Source: Ornatilinea sp.
Lineage (GTDB): Bacteria > Chloroflexota > Anaerolineae > Anaerolineales > Anaerolineaceae
DNA length: 64,000 nt
Assembly (NCBI GenBank): GCA_018433975.1
Contig: JAHDQE010000020.1
Location: 49,108-113,107 of the forward strand
Direction of reading: 5' to 3'
Positions within the stretch are counted from its first letter, which is position 1, and every line of letters begins with the position of its first letter. Under the pieces are notes generated by a model. That model ran no database searches. It was not told the origin of the DNA and was given only the letters and a program-made list of their open reading frames with translations. The position numbers and the translations under genes were made by a program. Shown here piece by piece: positions 43,495-50,906 of the stretch.

Positions 43495-44499
43495 TCAATG
43501 GGATGGATGGATAGACTTCCACTTCTCCAGCAGCTCTCGTTCCCTGTCCGGTGAAAGACCCGCCCGCCACCTGTGTTCCGGTCGTCCGTGGTCCCACTTC
43601 AGGGTATCGGCCACAATTTCTTCCACAGGCCGGAAGATCAAACCAGCCTGTCGTGCTTTGGAATTATCCAATGCGAATGTACCCTGCGCGGAAGGGTCCG
43701 ATTCAGGCATCCAGAACGGCATTTCCCACATCGGGCCTACCCCGTTTGCTTCCAGAAAGCCATCGTCCACCCAAATCAACTGCGCATTACTGCCGCTGGC
43801 CTGTTTACAGATGGCCAGAAAATCTCCCATCGCCAGCGGTTCTTGCGGCCCCGCCGCATTGTAGATTCCCGTTGCTTTTGCTTCCACCATCTTAATCACC
43901 CAGTCGGCCAGGTCACGGGCATCAATGAATTGAATCTTGCGTTCCGGTTTTCCGGGTGCCAGTACTTCACCGCCCTGGTTAATCCGGTGCAGCCAGTATG
44001 CAAACCGGTCCCAGCGGTCCTCCGGCCCTACAACAATGCACGGGCGCGGGATAAAACTGTTTTCAGGGTAAATCTCCTGAACCACGCGTTCACACATCAC
44101 TTTCAGTGGACCGTAATATTCTCCCCGCGGGTCTTCAATGGTTTCATCCGGAAGGCTGCTGAGCGGGGCATCCTCGTCCGCCCCGGGAGTAATGGGCTCC
44201 TGATACACTGAAATTGTTGAGATAAAGGTGTAGTGTTTCACCCGGTCCTTCAACAGCTCCGCGGACTGGCGCACAATTCGGGGCACATATCCGCTGGTGT
44301 CGATCACGGCATCCCATTCCCGGCCTTTTAAAGCATCCAGACCGCCGTCCCGGTTGCCGTGCAGCGTTTCCACTTCCGGGAAAAGGTCAGGGCCGGATTT
44401 TCCTCGATTGAACAGCGTAACTTCATGGCCTCTTTGCTGCGCGGCGTTCACCATTGCCCGGCCTACAAAAATGGTTCCGCCAAGAATTAAAATTCGCAT
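43495..44499 (-). CDS. NAD-dependent epimerase/dehydratase (extended SDR)
   Basis: 334 residues. NAD site ILGGTIFVGRAMVNAA at the start, with the adenine ribose region LFNRGKSGPDLFPE and the TSGYVP loop. The catalytic Tyr is in YYGPLKVMCERVVQEI (YxxxK). C-terminal FIDARDLADWVIKM and TGIYNAAGP are typical of the atypical SDR group near CSP41. Substrate unknown; such proteins act on sugars or bind RNA. ATG 44499 follows AAAGGTGG. A terminator for msrB precedes it. Confidence 0.85.
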   Translation of the reverse strand: MRILILGGTIFVGRAMVNAAQQRGHEVTLFNRGKSGPDLFPEVETLHGNRDGGLDALKGREWDAVIDTSGYVPRIVRQSAELLKDRVKHYTFISTISVYQEPITPGADEDAPLSSLPDETIEDPRGEYYGPLKVMCERVVQEIYPENSFIPRPCIVVGPEDRWDRFAYWLHRINQGGEVLAPGKPERKIQFIDARDLADWVIKMVEAKATGIYNAAGPQEPLAMGDFLAICKQASGSNAQLIWVDDGFLEANGVGPMWEMPFWMPESDPSAQGTFALDNSKARQAGLIFRPVEEIVADTLKWDHGRPEHRWRAGLSPDRERELLEKWKSIHPSH

Positions 44500-44559
44500 G
44501 GTCGTTGATCCACCTTTCCCTACAAAGACGAGTTAAATATTAACGCTATTGTAAATCAA

Positions 44560-44588
44560 AATAAGACGGGACGTGCCCGTCTTATTGA
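44560..44588 (-). terminator. Terminator after msrB
   Basis: An 11-bp stem (44560-44570 with 44576-44586), loop ACGTG, followed on the minus strand by TTTGATTT. Confidence 0.85.
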
Positions 44589-44609
44589 CATTCAAGTCCT
44601 GCTTTAACC

Positions 44610-45032
44610 TCAGGATTCTTCCGATGTCGTATCGGTCTCTTCCGGGACAAATTCCAGCGCAGCGGAATTGATGCAGTACCGCAGCCCTGTCGGTTGAGGG
44701 CCGTCTTCAAAAACGTGCCCCAGATGCGCGCCGCACCGGTTGCAGACCACTTCTTTGCGGACCATCCCATGGCTCAGGTCCGTGGAAACTGCCACATGGT
44801 CTTCCTCAACCGGGGCCCAATAGCTGGGCCAACCCGAATGGGAGTCATATTTTTCCTCGGAGCTGAACAATTCATTGTGGCAGGCGACGCATAAATACTT
44901 TCCCTTCTCTTTATTCTTGTAATATTTTCCGGTGAAAGCCGGTTCTGTACCTTTTTGACGGGTAATGTGATACTGTTCAGGAGTCAGGATTTTACGCCAC
45001 TCCTCATCAGATTTTTTAATTTTTTCTGCCAT
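44610..45032 (-). CDS. msrB: Peptide-methionine (R)-S-oxide reductase
   Basis: 140 residues, normal MsrB length. The zinc site is C48/C51 (CVAC) and C97/C100 (CNRC); the catalytic Cys is C120 in [10 protein letters not shown], with the GWPSYW and HxGHVF active-site blocks intact ([16 protein letters not shown]). It repairs methionine-R-sulfoxide in proteins using thioredoxin. ATG 45032 follows AAAGGAAG. An earlier extension has no family similarity. It is divergent from the flavodoxin-ferredoxin gene. Confidence 0.95.
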   Translation of the reverse strand: MAEKIKKSDEEWRKILTPEQYHITRQKGTEPAFTGKYYKNKEKGKYLCVACHNELFSSEEKYDSHSGWPSYWAPVEEDHVAVSTDLSHGMVRKEVVCNRCGAHLGHVFEDGPQPTGLRYCINSAALEFVPEETDTTSEES

Positions 45033-45143
45033 AATCGTACTTCCTTTCAAAACTTTCCGTTTTGCTCTTCTTATTAAGATTATAAGAAACAACCTCACCA
45101 ATCATCCAAACACTGTAGAGCCTTTGAAGCGTTAAACTGGCTG

Positions 45144-45149
45144 TATAAT
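45144..45149 (+). promoter_or_regulatory. -10 element of the flavodoxin-ferredoxin gene
   Basis: TATAAT at 45144-45149, 44 nt before ATG 45193. TTGAAG upstream is 14 nt away, too close for an ideal -35. Lies in the divergent region shared with msrB. Confidence 0.4.
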
Positions 45150-45192
45150 TCAACCATCCGGCAGCATCCATTAATTCTTCTCAGAGTACGCA

Positions 45193-46017
45193 ATGAATCC
45201 AACCCAAATTCAATCCGCCACACTAATGTACTTTTCACCAACCCATACAACCCGGAAAGTTTTGCGCGCTGTCGCCGCAGGGATGAACCTGGACCAGACC
45301 ACCGAAGTGAATCTGACCTCCCCGACCTCCAGGTCCAACTTCCTCCCGCCGCCCCCATCCGACCTTCTGCTGCTGGGGATGCCCGTTTACGAGGAACGGA
45401 TCCCCTCCATGGTCCTTCCTCTCCTGAACCGGTTGGAAGGCCATAACCGGCCCGCTGTGGTGGTCGCAGTATACGGGAACGTGGGCTTTGGCATTGCCCT
45501 GCAGGAAATGGCAGCCGTGCTCACTGCACGCGGGTTTCGTGTGGTTGCCGGGGCCGCCTTCATCGGCGAGCATTCGTTCTCTCACGATCAGCTTCCTCTG
45601 GCTGCCGGACGGCCCGACAAACAGGACCTGCAAACTGCACGGAGTTTTGGAGCACGCGTTGCCGTCAAATTAAATCGTTCGCCGGAGCTTTTGCCCGATG
45701 ACAGCCCGGTCATGCCCGGGAAACTTCCATGGATGACGCGCATCCTGCCGCCGAACAGCTCGACCCTTTTCGCTCGCCTCCCTGAACTGGACCCGGAAGT
45801 ATGTACGCAGTGCAATGCCTGCGTACGGGCCTGTCCCACGGGGGCAATTGATCCGGAAAGTTTGCAGATCGACGAATCGGCCTGTCTGCGCTGCTTTGCC
45901 TGTGTCCGTGCCTGCTATCCGGGCGCCCGGACCATCACGCTGCGGAAAAAATGGATTTCTTATCCCTTTTTAAAAGCACAGGGCAAACGCCCTCACCGGC
46001 CTCTCTTGATCTTATAA
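45193..46017 (+). CDS. EFR1-type flavodoxin/ferredoxin protein
   Basis: 274 residues. An N-terminal flavodoxin-like half (MYFSPTHTTRKVLRAVAAGM FMN loop; LLLGMPVYEERIP; VVAVYGNVGFG) is followed by two 4Fe-4S motifs, CTQCNACVRACP near 208 and CLRCFACVRACYPGA near 233. This is the EFR1 layout, believed to pass electrons between flavin and Fe-S carriers in the cytoplasm of anaerobes. The second cluster lacks the usual Cys-Pro. No good ribosome site precedes the ATG. The next gene starts 110 nt downstream. Confidence 0.85.
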   Translation: MNPTQIQSATLMYFSPTHTTRKVLRAVAAGMNLDQTTEVNLTSPTSRSNFLPPPPSDLLLLGMPVYEERIPSMVLPLLNRLEGHNRPAVVVAVYGNVGFGIALQEMAAVLTARGFRVVAGAAFIGEHSFSHDQLPLAAGRPDKQDLQTARSFGARVAVKLNRSPELLPDDSPVMPGKLPWMTRILPPNSSTLFARLPELDPEVCTQCNACVRACPTGAIDPESLQIDESACLRCFACVRACYPGARTITLRKKWISYPFLKAQGKRPHRPLLIL

Positions 46018-46126
46018 AAACATGGGCGCAAACCTATTTGCCTGAAGTGGTAAGATAGATCATTGACTCATTACCTTGCCGGGGCCCGGGCGCATTCCCG
46101 TATCCGGCAATAAGGAGAAGTACCCG

Positions 46127-46726
46127 ATGGACTCACGTCTTGAAAAACAAATCGAATTCTTGCTCACCATCGACCGGCTGAAACAAATTGTACGGCGTAA
46201 TTATCTCGTAGACGCCAGCCGGTTTGAGAACACGGCTGAACACAGCTGGCACCTGGGTGTAATGGCAATGATTCTGGCAGAGCACGCCAACCAGCCGATC
46301 GATACCGCCAAAGTGGTAAAGATGGTGCTGATTCACGACATTATTGAAGTGGAAGCGGGAGACACTTTTGCCTATGACGAGAAGGGCTATCAGGATAAGG
46401 CGGAACGAGAGCAGAAAGCCGCCAGGAACCTCTTTGGCCTGCTTCCGGAAGATCAGGCCGGCGAGATGATCCGGCTCTGGGAAGAGTTTGAAGACAGCGA
46501 CACGCCGGAAGCCCAATTCGCAAACGCATTGGACCGGTTGCTGCCTCTGCTTCAGAATGTTCACAGCGGCGGCCTTTCGTGGAAGGAGCACAACATCCAC
46601 AGCGATCAGGTCCTGAAGCGCAACCTGCCCGTGAAGGAAGGCTCGCAGACGCTCCACCGGCTCGTGACCGGGATTATCCAGGATGCTCTGGATCGCGGGC
46701 TGCTGCTCCCTCCGGAGAATGTTTAA
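46127..46726 (+). CDS. HD-domain phosphohydrolase (YfbR/HDDC2-like)
   Basis: 199 residues. Metal-binding pattern H39 and H42 (EHSWHLG), H70-D71 (IHDIIE) and a later Asp in NALDRLLPLL. This HD_3 type includes 5'-deoxynucleotidases (YfbR) and human HDDC2, which remove phosphate from dNMPs and help balance nucleotide pools. ATG 46127 follows AAGGAG. Earlier residues are non-conserved. A strong terminator follows. Confidence 0.88.
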   Translation: MDSRLEKQIEFLLTIDRLKQIVRRNYLVDASRFENTAEHSWHLGVMAMILAEHANQPIDTAKVVKMVLIHDIIEVEAGDTFAYDEKGYQDKAEREQKAARNLFGLLPEDQAGEMIRLWEEFEDSDTPEAQFANALDRLLPLLQNVHSGGLSWKEHNIHSDQVLKRNLPVKEGSQTLHRLVTGIIQDALDRGLLLPPENV

Positions 46727-46772
46727 TTCCTCTCATTGCCGGGATTCATTCTGTTTGTTTTCCATACAACAT

Positions 46773-46808
46773 AAAAACGACTCGCTCTGAAAATCGCGAG
46801 TCGTTTTT
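46773..46808. terminator. Bidirectional terminator between HD and DinB genes
   Basis: A 13-bp stem (46773-46785 with 46796-46808) with A-run on one side and T-run on the other, so it serves both converging genes. Confidence 0.88.
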
Positions 46809-46825
46809 GAGTTTCAAAATAGGGA

Positions 46826-47317
46826 TCAATATTTCCGGTTCCCCGGCCAATTGCCAACCACTTGCCGTAAAATGGCAAACTCTCCCAGGTGATAAGCTGT
46901 ATGGTCCACGACCAGCAGCACCTCCCGCAAGAGGGTATAACCCGGTGCGTGGGTCAGCGGCGCGGTGAGGTCACTGTGGGGATCTTCCACCATTTTCCGG
47001 ATCTCTTCCAGATCTTCTTTTATCTCACGGAGCGTCTGGTCCCAGCAGTCCGTATTTGCCAGTTCGTTTTCCCCGGGCCAATAACCTTCCGGCCACTTCG
47101 GAGAGACATAATCCGGATCACGGATGAACTCCAGGATATCATGTTGTGTCCTGCGGATATGTTCCAGAAGATGCCAAAAAGTATATTTGACCTGCCGCGG
47201 TCGATGATTAAAATCTTTGGCCGGGAAGTCCGCCACCGCGTCTTCCAGGGACATGTGGGCGTGCCCGCCCTTTAAAAGATCTAATAGCTGTTCGCGCAGC
47301 ACCTGATCTTCATTCAT
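46826..47317 (-). CDS. DinB family protein
   Basis: 163 residues, a four-helix bundle of the DinB/YfiT type. The three metal-binding His are in TFWHLLEHIRRTQ (about 45-52) and DHTAYHLGEFAILR (about 142). In related proteins the metal supports thiol transfer, for example with bacillithiol or mycothiol; the role here is unknown. ATG 47317 follows GAGGAGG. Convergent with the HD gene. Confidence 0.85.
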   Translation of the reverse strand: MNEDQVLREQLLDLLKGGHAHMSLEDAVADFPAKDFNHRPRQVKYTFWHLLEHIRRTQHDILEFIRDPDYVSPKWPEGYWPGENELANTDCWDQTLREIKEDLEEIRKMVEDPHSDLTAPLTHAPGYTLLREVLLVVDHTAYHLGEFAILRQVVGNWPGNRKY

Positions 47318-47353
47318 CCAGCACCTCCTCAATAACTACCCAATATCACATTT

Positions 47354-47551
47354 TTAAAAGCTAATATGAAACCAGTTTGTTCCAAACAAAATTGAAGCTG
47401 CCAGACCCAAAAAAATCACCGTCAGGATCAGCCCACACCCGCAGCCCATACATCCATTCCCATATCCGAAACGGTCTTGAAGCCAATCAAAAACTTTATC
47501 CAGCAAGAACAACTTCAATAAACCTGATAAACATCCCGGACGGTCGTCCAT
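47354..47551 (-). CDS. Small Cys/Gly-rich single-span membrane protein
   Basis: 65 residues. Charged N-terminus (LFLLDKVFDWLQDRFGYG), a Cys/Gly cluster GCMGCGCG, then one membrane helix (LILTVIFLGLAASILFG). The three Cys at the membrane edge could bind metal. No family recognised. The ribosome site AAGGAGA before ATG 47551 is good, which supports a real gene. Confidence 0.6.
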   Translation of the reverse strand: MDDRPGCLSGLLKLFLLDKVFDWLQDRFGYGNGCMGCGCGLILTVIFLGLAASILFGTNWFHISF

Positions 47552-47751
47552 TATTATTCTCCTTTATACTTTTATTAAACGAAGTTCCACAAATTTTCTC
47601 AATATATATACGTTGTACAATCAAAAAACGTTGCGTTCCCTGTCTTTCAGCTTTCGTCCATGGGATTAAAACCTGACAACGCCGCCTTCCCCGGACCGGA
47701 GGCGTGCCAATAAACTAACTCTATCCAAATGAGTTTATTACGGGAATCTGG

Positions 47752-48087
47752 TTATTTCCTGCCGCGATAAAACCGCACCCGGGTTTGATCCAGCGTGGCC
47801 ATGCCTTCCTGAATGGCACTGTCAATCGTCTCCAGGAATGCTTCCAGCCGGTCTTCCGTATCGACAATTTCAATGACCAGCGGCATGTCCTCGGATAAGC
47901 GCAGGATTTTTGAAGTGTAAATCCGGCTCGATGGGCCAAAACCCATCAATCCCCGCAGGACGGTTGCGCCTGCCAGTTCCTGTTCGCGGGCTTTGCGGAC
48001 AATCCATTCAAACAGCGGTTTTCCCTCATGTTTATCGCTTTCCCCAATATAAATCCGGAGAATGTAACCCTGCCTCAGTAAATCCAT
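47752..48087 (-). CDS. DUF190 protein (fluoride-channel partner)
   Basis: 111 residues, one DUF190 domain: RIYIGESDKHEGKPLFEWIV, then ATVLRGLMGFGPSSRIYTSK and MPLVIEIVDTEDRLE. The fold is related to PII/CutA-type ferredoxin-like trimers. DUF190 genes are often next to crcB and are sometimes named CrcB-associated; a role in tuning fluoride export is inferred from the pairing. It begins 4 nt after the crcB stop, so the two are co-translated. ATG follows GGAAGTG. Confidence 0.88.
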   Translation of the reverse strand: MDLLRQGYILRIYIGESDKHEGKPLFEWIVRKAREQELAGATVLRGLMGFGPSSRIYTSKILRLSEDMPLVIEIVDTEDRLEAFLETIDSAIQEGMATLDQTRVRFYRGRK

Positions 48088-48091
48088 ATTT

Positions 48092-48475
48092 TCACTTCCA
48101 GATCCAACCTACCATGACCCGGCCGGTCCAGACCAGCGCCAGGCCTAAAACCAGGTTGACTGTGGCATTGGTCAATGCCAGAAAAAATTCACCATCACGC
48201 ATCAGATTCAGCGTCTCATTTCCAAATGTTGAAAAAGTTGTGAAAGCACCTAAAAAACCGATCAGAATAAAAGTGCGGAGTTCGGTCGATAGAGAATAGG
48301 ATGTATCCACCAGAGCCGCTATAAAACCAATCAACAGGCACCCTAACAAATTCACCGCCATCGTTCCAAAAGGAAACCCTACACTCTTTGACCAATTCTG
48401 AAAAAAGCCACTGACTGCGTACCGCGCAACCGCCCCCATAAAACCGCCGGCACCGATAATGAATATCTTGTTCAA
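48092..48475 (-). CDS. crcB: Fluoride ion channel CrcB/Fluc
   Basis: 127 residues with four membrane helices, a full-length Fluc subunit that dimerises as a fluoride-specific channel. Signatures: GAGGFMGAVARYAVSGFF, FPFGTMAVNLLGCLLIGF and LGAFTTFSTFGNET, which holds the phenylalanine box and the central Na+ site. The start is a TTG at 48473-48475 after AGAGGTA. The leader does not match the fluoride riboswitch consensus well. DUF190 lies directly downstream. Confidence 0.93.
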   Translation of the reverse strand: MNKIFIIGAGGFMGAVARYAVSGFFQNWSKSVGFPFGTMAVNLLGCLLIGFIAALVDTSYSLSTELRTFILIGFLGAFTTFSTFGNETLNLMRDGEFFLALTNATVNLVLGLALVWTGRVMVGWIWK

Positions 48476-48669
48476 AATACCTCTTTAAAACATTAAAGTT
48501 GGTTTTTACCTGTAAATCAAAGAGGCATTCTAATCCAAATTCCCCAACCTGTCAAAAAGGGCTCGGCCAGGGTTGAGATCTTATTTCGGTGTCATCTCTC
48601 ACCATTTTTGATTTTTAATAGCTCATGGGACGCTAAAAAACCTTGCATTCACTTTCATCAGTACCAGAT

Positions 48670-50316
48670 TTATGGCCGGCTCCAAACCACAAACCGGTTC
48701 CGCCCGGCATTTTTAGCCGAATACATGGCGTGGTCCGCTTCATCGATCAGGGTGTCCAGGTCCATCTCCCCGCGAAGTTCCGTAACGCCCACACTCAAAG
48801 TCACGAAAGCTACATCCGTTCCCACCTGCAGCGGGGTCTCACGCAATATCTGTACCAGGCGTTTCGCAACTCTTATGCCCTGCTGCAAGTTCGTTTCGGG
48901 CAGCAAAATTGAAAACTCTTCCCCGCCATATCGCCCCACAATATCCATTTCCCGCAAACAGTCTTTGATCAGATCAGTACATTGTTTTAATACCTCATCC
49001 CCCCGGTGATGGCCGAATGTATCATTAATTTTTTTGAAATGATCAATATCCACCATGATCGCGGTAAGCGGGTGGTTAAAGCGGCGGGCACGGCTGACCT
49101 CGCGCTGGGCCAGTTCAAAGAAGTGCCTCCGGTTGTTAATCCCCGTCAGAGGATCAATGGCCGCCAGCAAGCGATACTGTTCTTCACTCTTTCGCAAAGC
49201 TTTTTCAATGCGTTTCCGCTCGGCAATTTCTTTTTCCAGTTCAATATTTTTCAACCGGGCAATTTCAGCTTCCTTCTGCGCCCTTTCTGTCCGGTAAGCG
49301 ACTTCAAGTGTCCGAATCTTCTGATCATTGATTCTGTCGGAAAGAGACTGCCGGGTGTCATAATACCTCTTACACTGATCCAAAGCGTTTTCAAAATTCC
49401 CAAGCGCCTGATAAATTTGTGAAAACCCTTTATAACATTCTATCAACAGGTTTTTATCTTTTAGCTGCTCAGAAAGTTGCTTTGCGGTTTGAAATATCTC
49501 CTGCGACTTTTCATATTCTCTTTTTTGCAGGTAGATTTTCCCCAGACCAACTAATGAACTGGCTTCTTCGTTTTTAAATCCGGCATTTTTGGACAGTTCA
49601 AAACTTTGCCGGAAACACTCTTCCGCCCGAACGCTATCCTCCTGGTTCAGATATTCATGTCCCATCTGTGTCAGTACATTCATCTGGATCAGTTTATTTT
49701 GAGTCTCCCGGCTGATCTTCAAACACCGCTCAAAAGTCTTTTTCGTGTTTTCATGATCTGAAAGCCCGACGTAAACACTGGTCATATTGCACAGGACAAA
49801 AGCTTCCAATGTTTTATTTTTTGTACCCAGAGCAATTTCCAGAACCTTTTCATATTCTTTCAGCGCATGGGAATAATTACCAATTAATAAATATACCGTG
49901 CCAATATTGAGTAGAACTTCGCCCTTAACATCCAAGAATTTCAAACTTTCGGACAGGGTAAGCGCCTCTAACAGAGTATCCATTGCGCTGGCATATTCAT
50001 TAATCGCACAGTAGATTCCCCCAATATTCCGCAGCATAATGGCTTCTTTTTCCGCATCAGCGATTTTTCTGTAAAGAGAAAGCGCATCAAAAGATTGGTT
50101 TAACGCCAGTGAATAATTCCCAATATCCAGATTGACATGGGCAAGATTGCACAGACTGTCCGCTTTCCCCTTTAAATACGGCTCCTTTGCAAATCCATCC
50201 GTCGACGAAAGATGAAAAGCCTGCTCACTGAGCAGGATAGCCCGTTCCGGATCCACCAGCTCCAAATCCCATGCCAGTGCGTTTAAAGAATCAACCTTTT
50301 GACGAACTTCTTTCAA
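48670..50316 (-). CDS. TPR-GGDEF diguanylate cyclase
   Basis: 548 residues. About eight tetratricopeptide repeats (ALNQSFDALSLYRKI, YSHALKEYEKVLEI, EYEKSQEIFQTAKQL) span residues 1-330, a coiled coil (about 340-380) follows, and the GGDEF domain ends the protein. The active site is GGEEF at about 464-468 and the inhibitory I-site REMD lies exactly five residues upstream, so product feedback is likely. It makes cyclic-di-GMP. There is no membrane segment, so it senses through the TPRs. I chose TTG 50316, 7 nt after AGGGGGG; a TTG at 50364 is possible. Confidence 0.88.
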   Translation of the reverse strand: MKEVRQKVDSLNALAWDLELVDPERAILLSEQAFHLSSTDGFAKEPYLKGKADSLCNLAHVNLDIGNYSLALNQSFDALSLYRKIADAEKEAIMLRNIGGIYCAINEYASAMDTLLEALTLSESLKFLDVKGEVLLNIGTVYLLIGNYSHALKEYEKVLEIALGTKNKTLEAFVLCNMTSVYVGLSDHENTKKTFERCLKISRETQNKLIQMNVLTQMGHEYLNQEDSVRAEECFRQSFELSKNAGFKNEEASSLVGLGKIYLQKREYEKSQEIFQTAKQLSEQLKDKNLLIECYKGFSQIYQALGNFENALDQCKRYYDTRQSLSDRINDQKIRTLEVAYRTERAQKEAEIARLKNIELEKEIAERKRIEKALRKSEEQYRLLAAIDPLTGINNRRHFFELAQREVSRARRFNHPLTAIMVDIDHFKKINDTFGHHRGDEVLKQCTDLIKDCLREMDIVGRYGGEEFSILLPETNLQQGIRVAKRLVQILRETPLQVGTDVAFVTLSVGVTELRGEMDLDTLIDEADHAMYSAKNAGRNRFVVWSRP

Positions 50317-50894
50317 GATATTACCCCCCTGGCAAAATCCGAAAGTTTTCTCATCTGCAACCAATCTCTTTCCGACTCAATCATGGCCTGATAAAAAACC
50401 GTTCAGCCTTTCTTTCATTTTGAAAAACATCTCTCTGGCTGGCAAAACAAATTTAAATCAGCACAACCCGATTTACATCTACCTTGCAGTTAGACATTAA
50501 TGCCAATTCTGATCTATAAAACTGGAATCCAGTTATTCCTGATGAGTAACCCCCTCCAAACTACCAATAGAGGAGAAATAACAATCTAAATCCATTAAAA
50601 ACTAAAATTATTAAAAAATCATTAATTTATATCAGTATAGCCCGAATTGCAGGAAATTCAACACATACTCTCATAATCAGCCACCTCATACACTCCTGCT
50701 TTTCAGAATTTCAAAGCAGAAATTCTTTCCGGTTCGCTTCCGGCTTTTAAGAAAAGAAGGTCCAAAATACCGGACCGGTCTTATGAATAGGATCAAAACA
50801 GCGGAATCTGTCCCATAGTGGAAACTTGACCGCCTCCATCTTGCAGTTACACAAGAACCGTTGAATCGGCGGGATAATTGTTTGTTGTTGGCGA
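50317..50894. other. Intergenic region between the GGDEF gene and recQ
   Basis: About 580 bp, A+T rich, no gene seen. It contains the twice-used 9-mer TTGCAGTTA (50484 and 50841) and a ribosome-site-like AGAGGAGAA near 50570 that leads to no reading frame. No c-di-GMP riboswitch motif was found. Confidence 0.4.
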
Positions 50895-50900
50895 TATAAT
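50895..50900 (+). promoter_or_regulatory. recQ -10 element, 6 nt before the ATG
   Basis: A perfect TATAAT, then TTATTC, then ATG 50907. There is no ribosome site and no clear -35. The geometry predicts a leaderless transcript. Confidence 0.55.
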
Positions 50901-50906
50901 TTATTC

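Noticed and set aside
48476..48610. Fluoride riboswitch upstream of crcB
   Set aside because: Only the first hairpin and a GAUGA are suggestive; the conserved 3' half is absent, so it is not listed as a feature.
50565..50590. Small gene after the AGAGGAGAA site
   Set aside because: The frame that follows (ATCTAA) has no start and stops at once.
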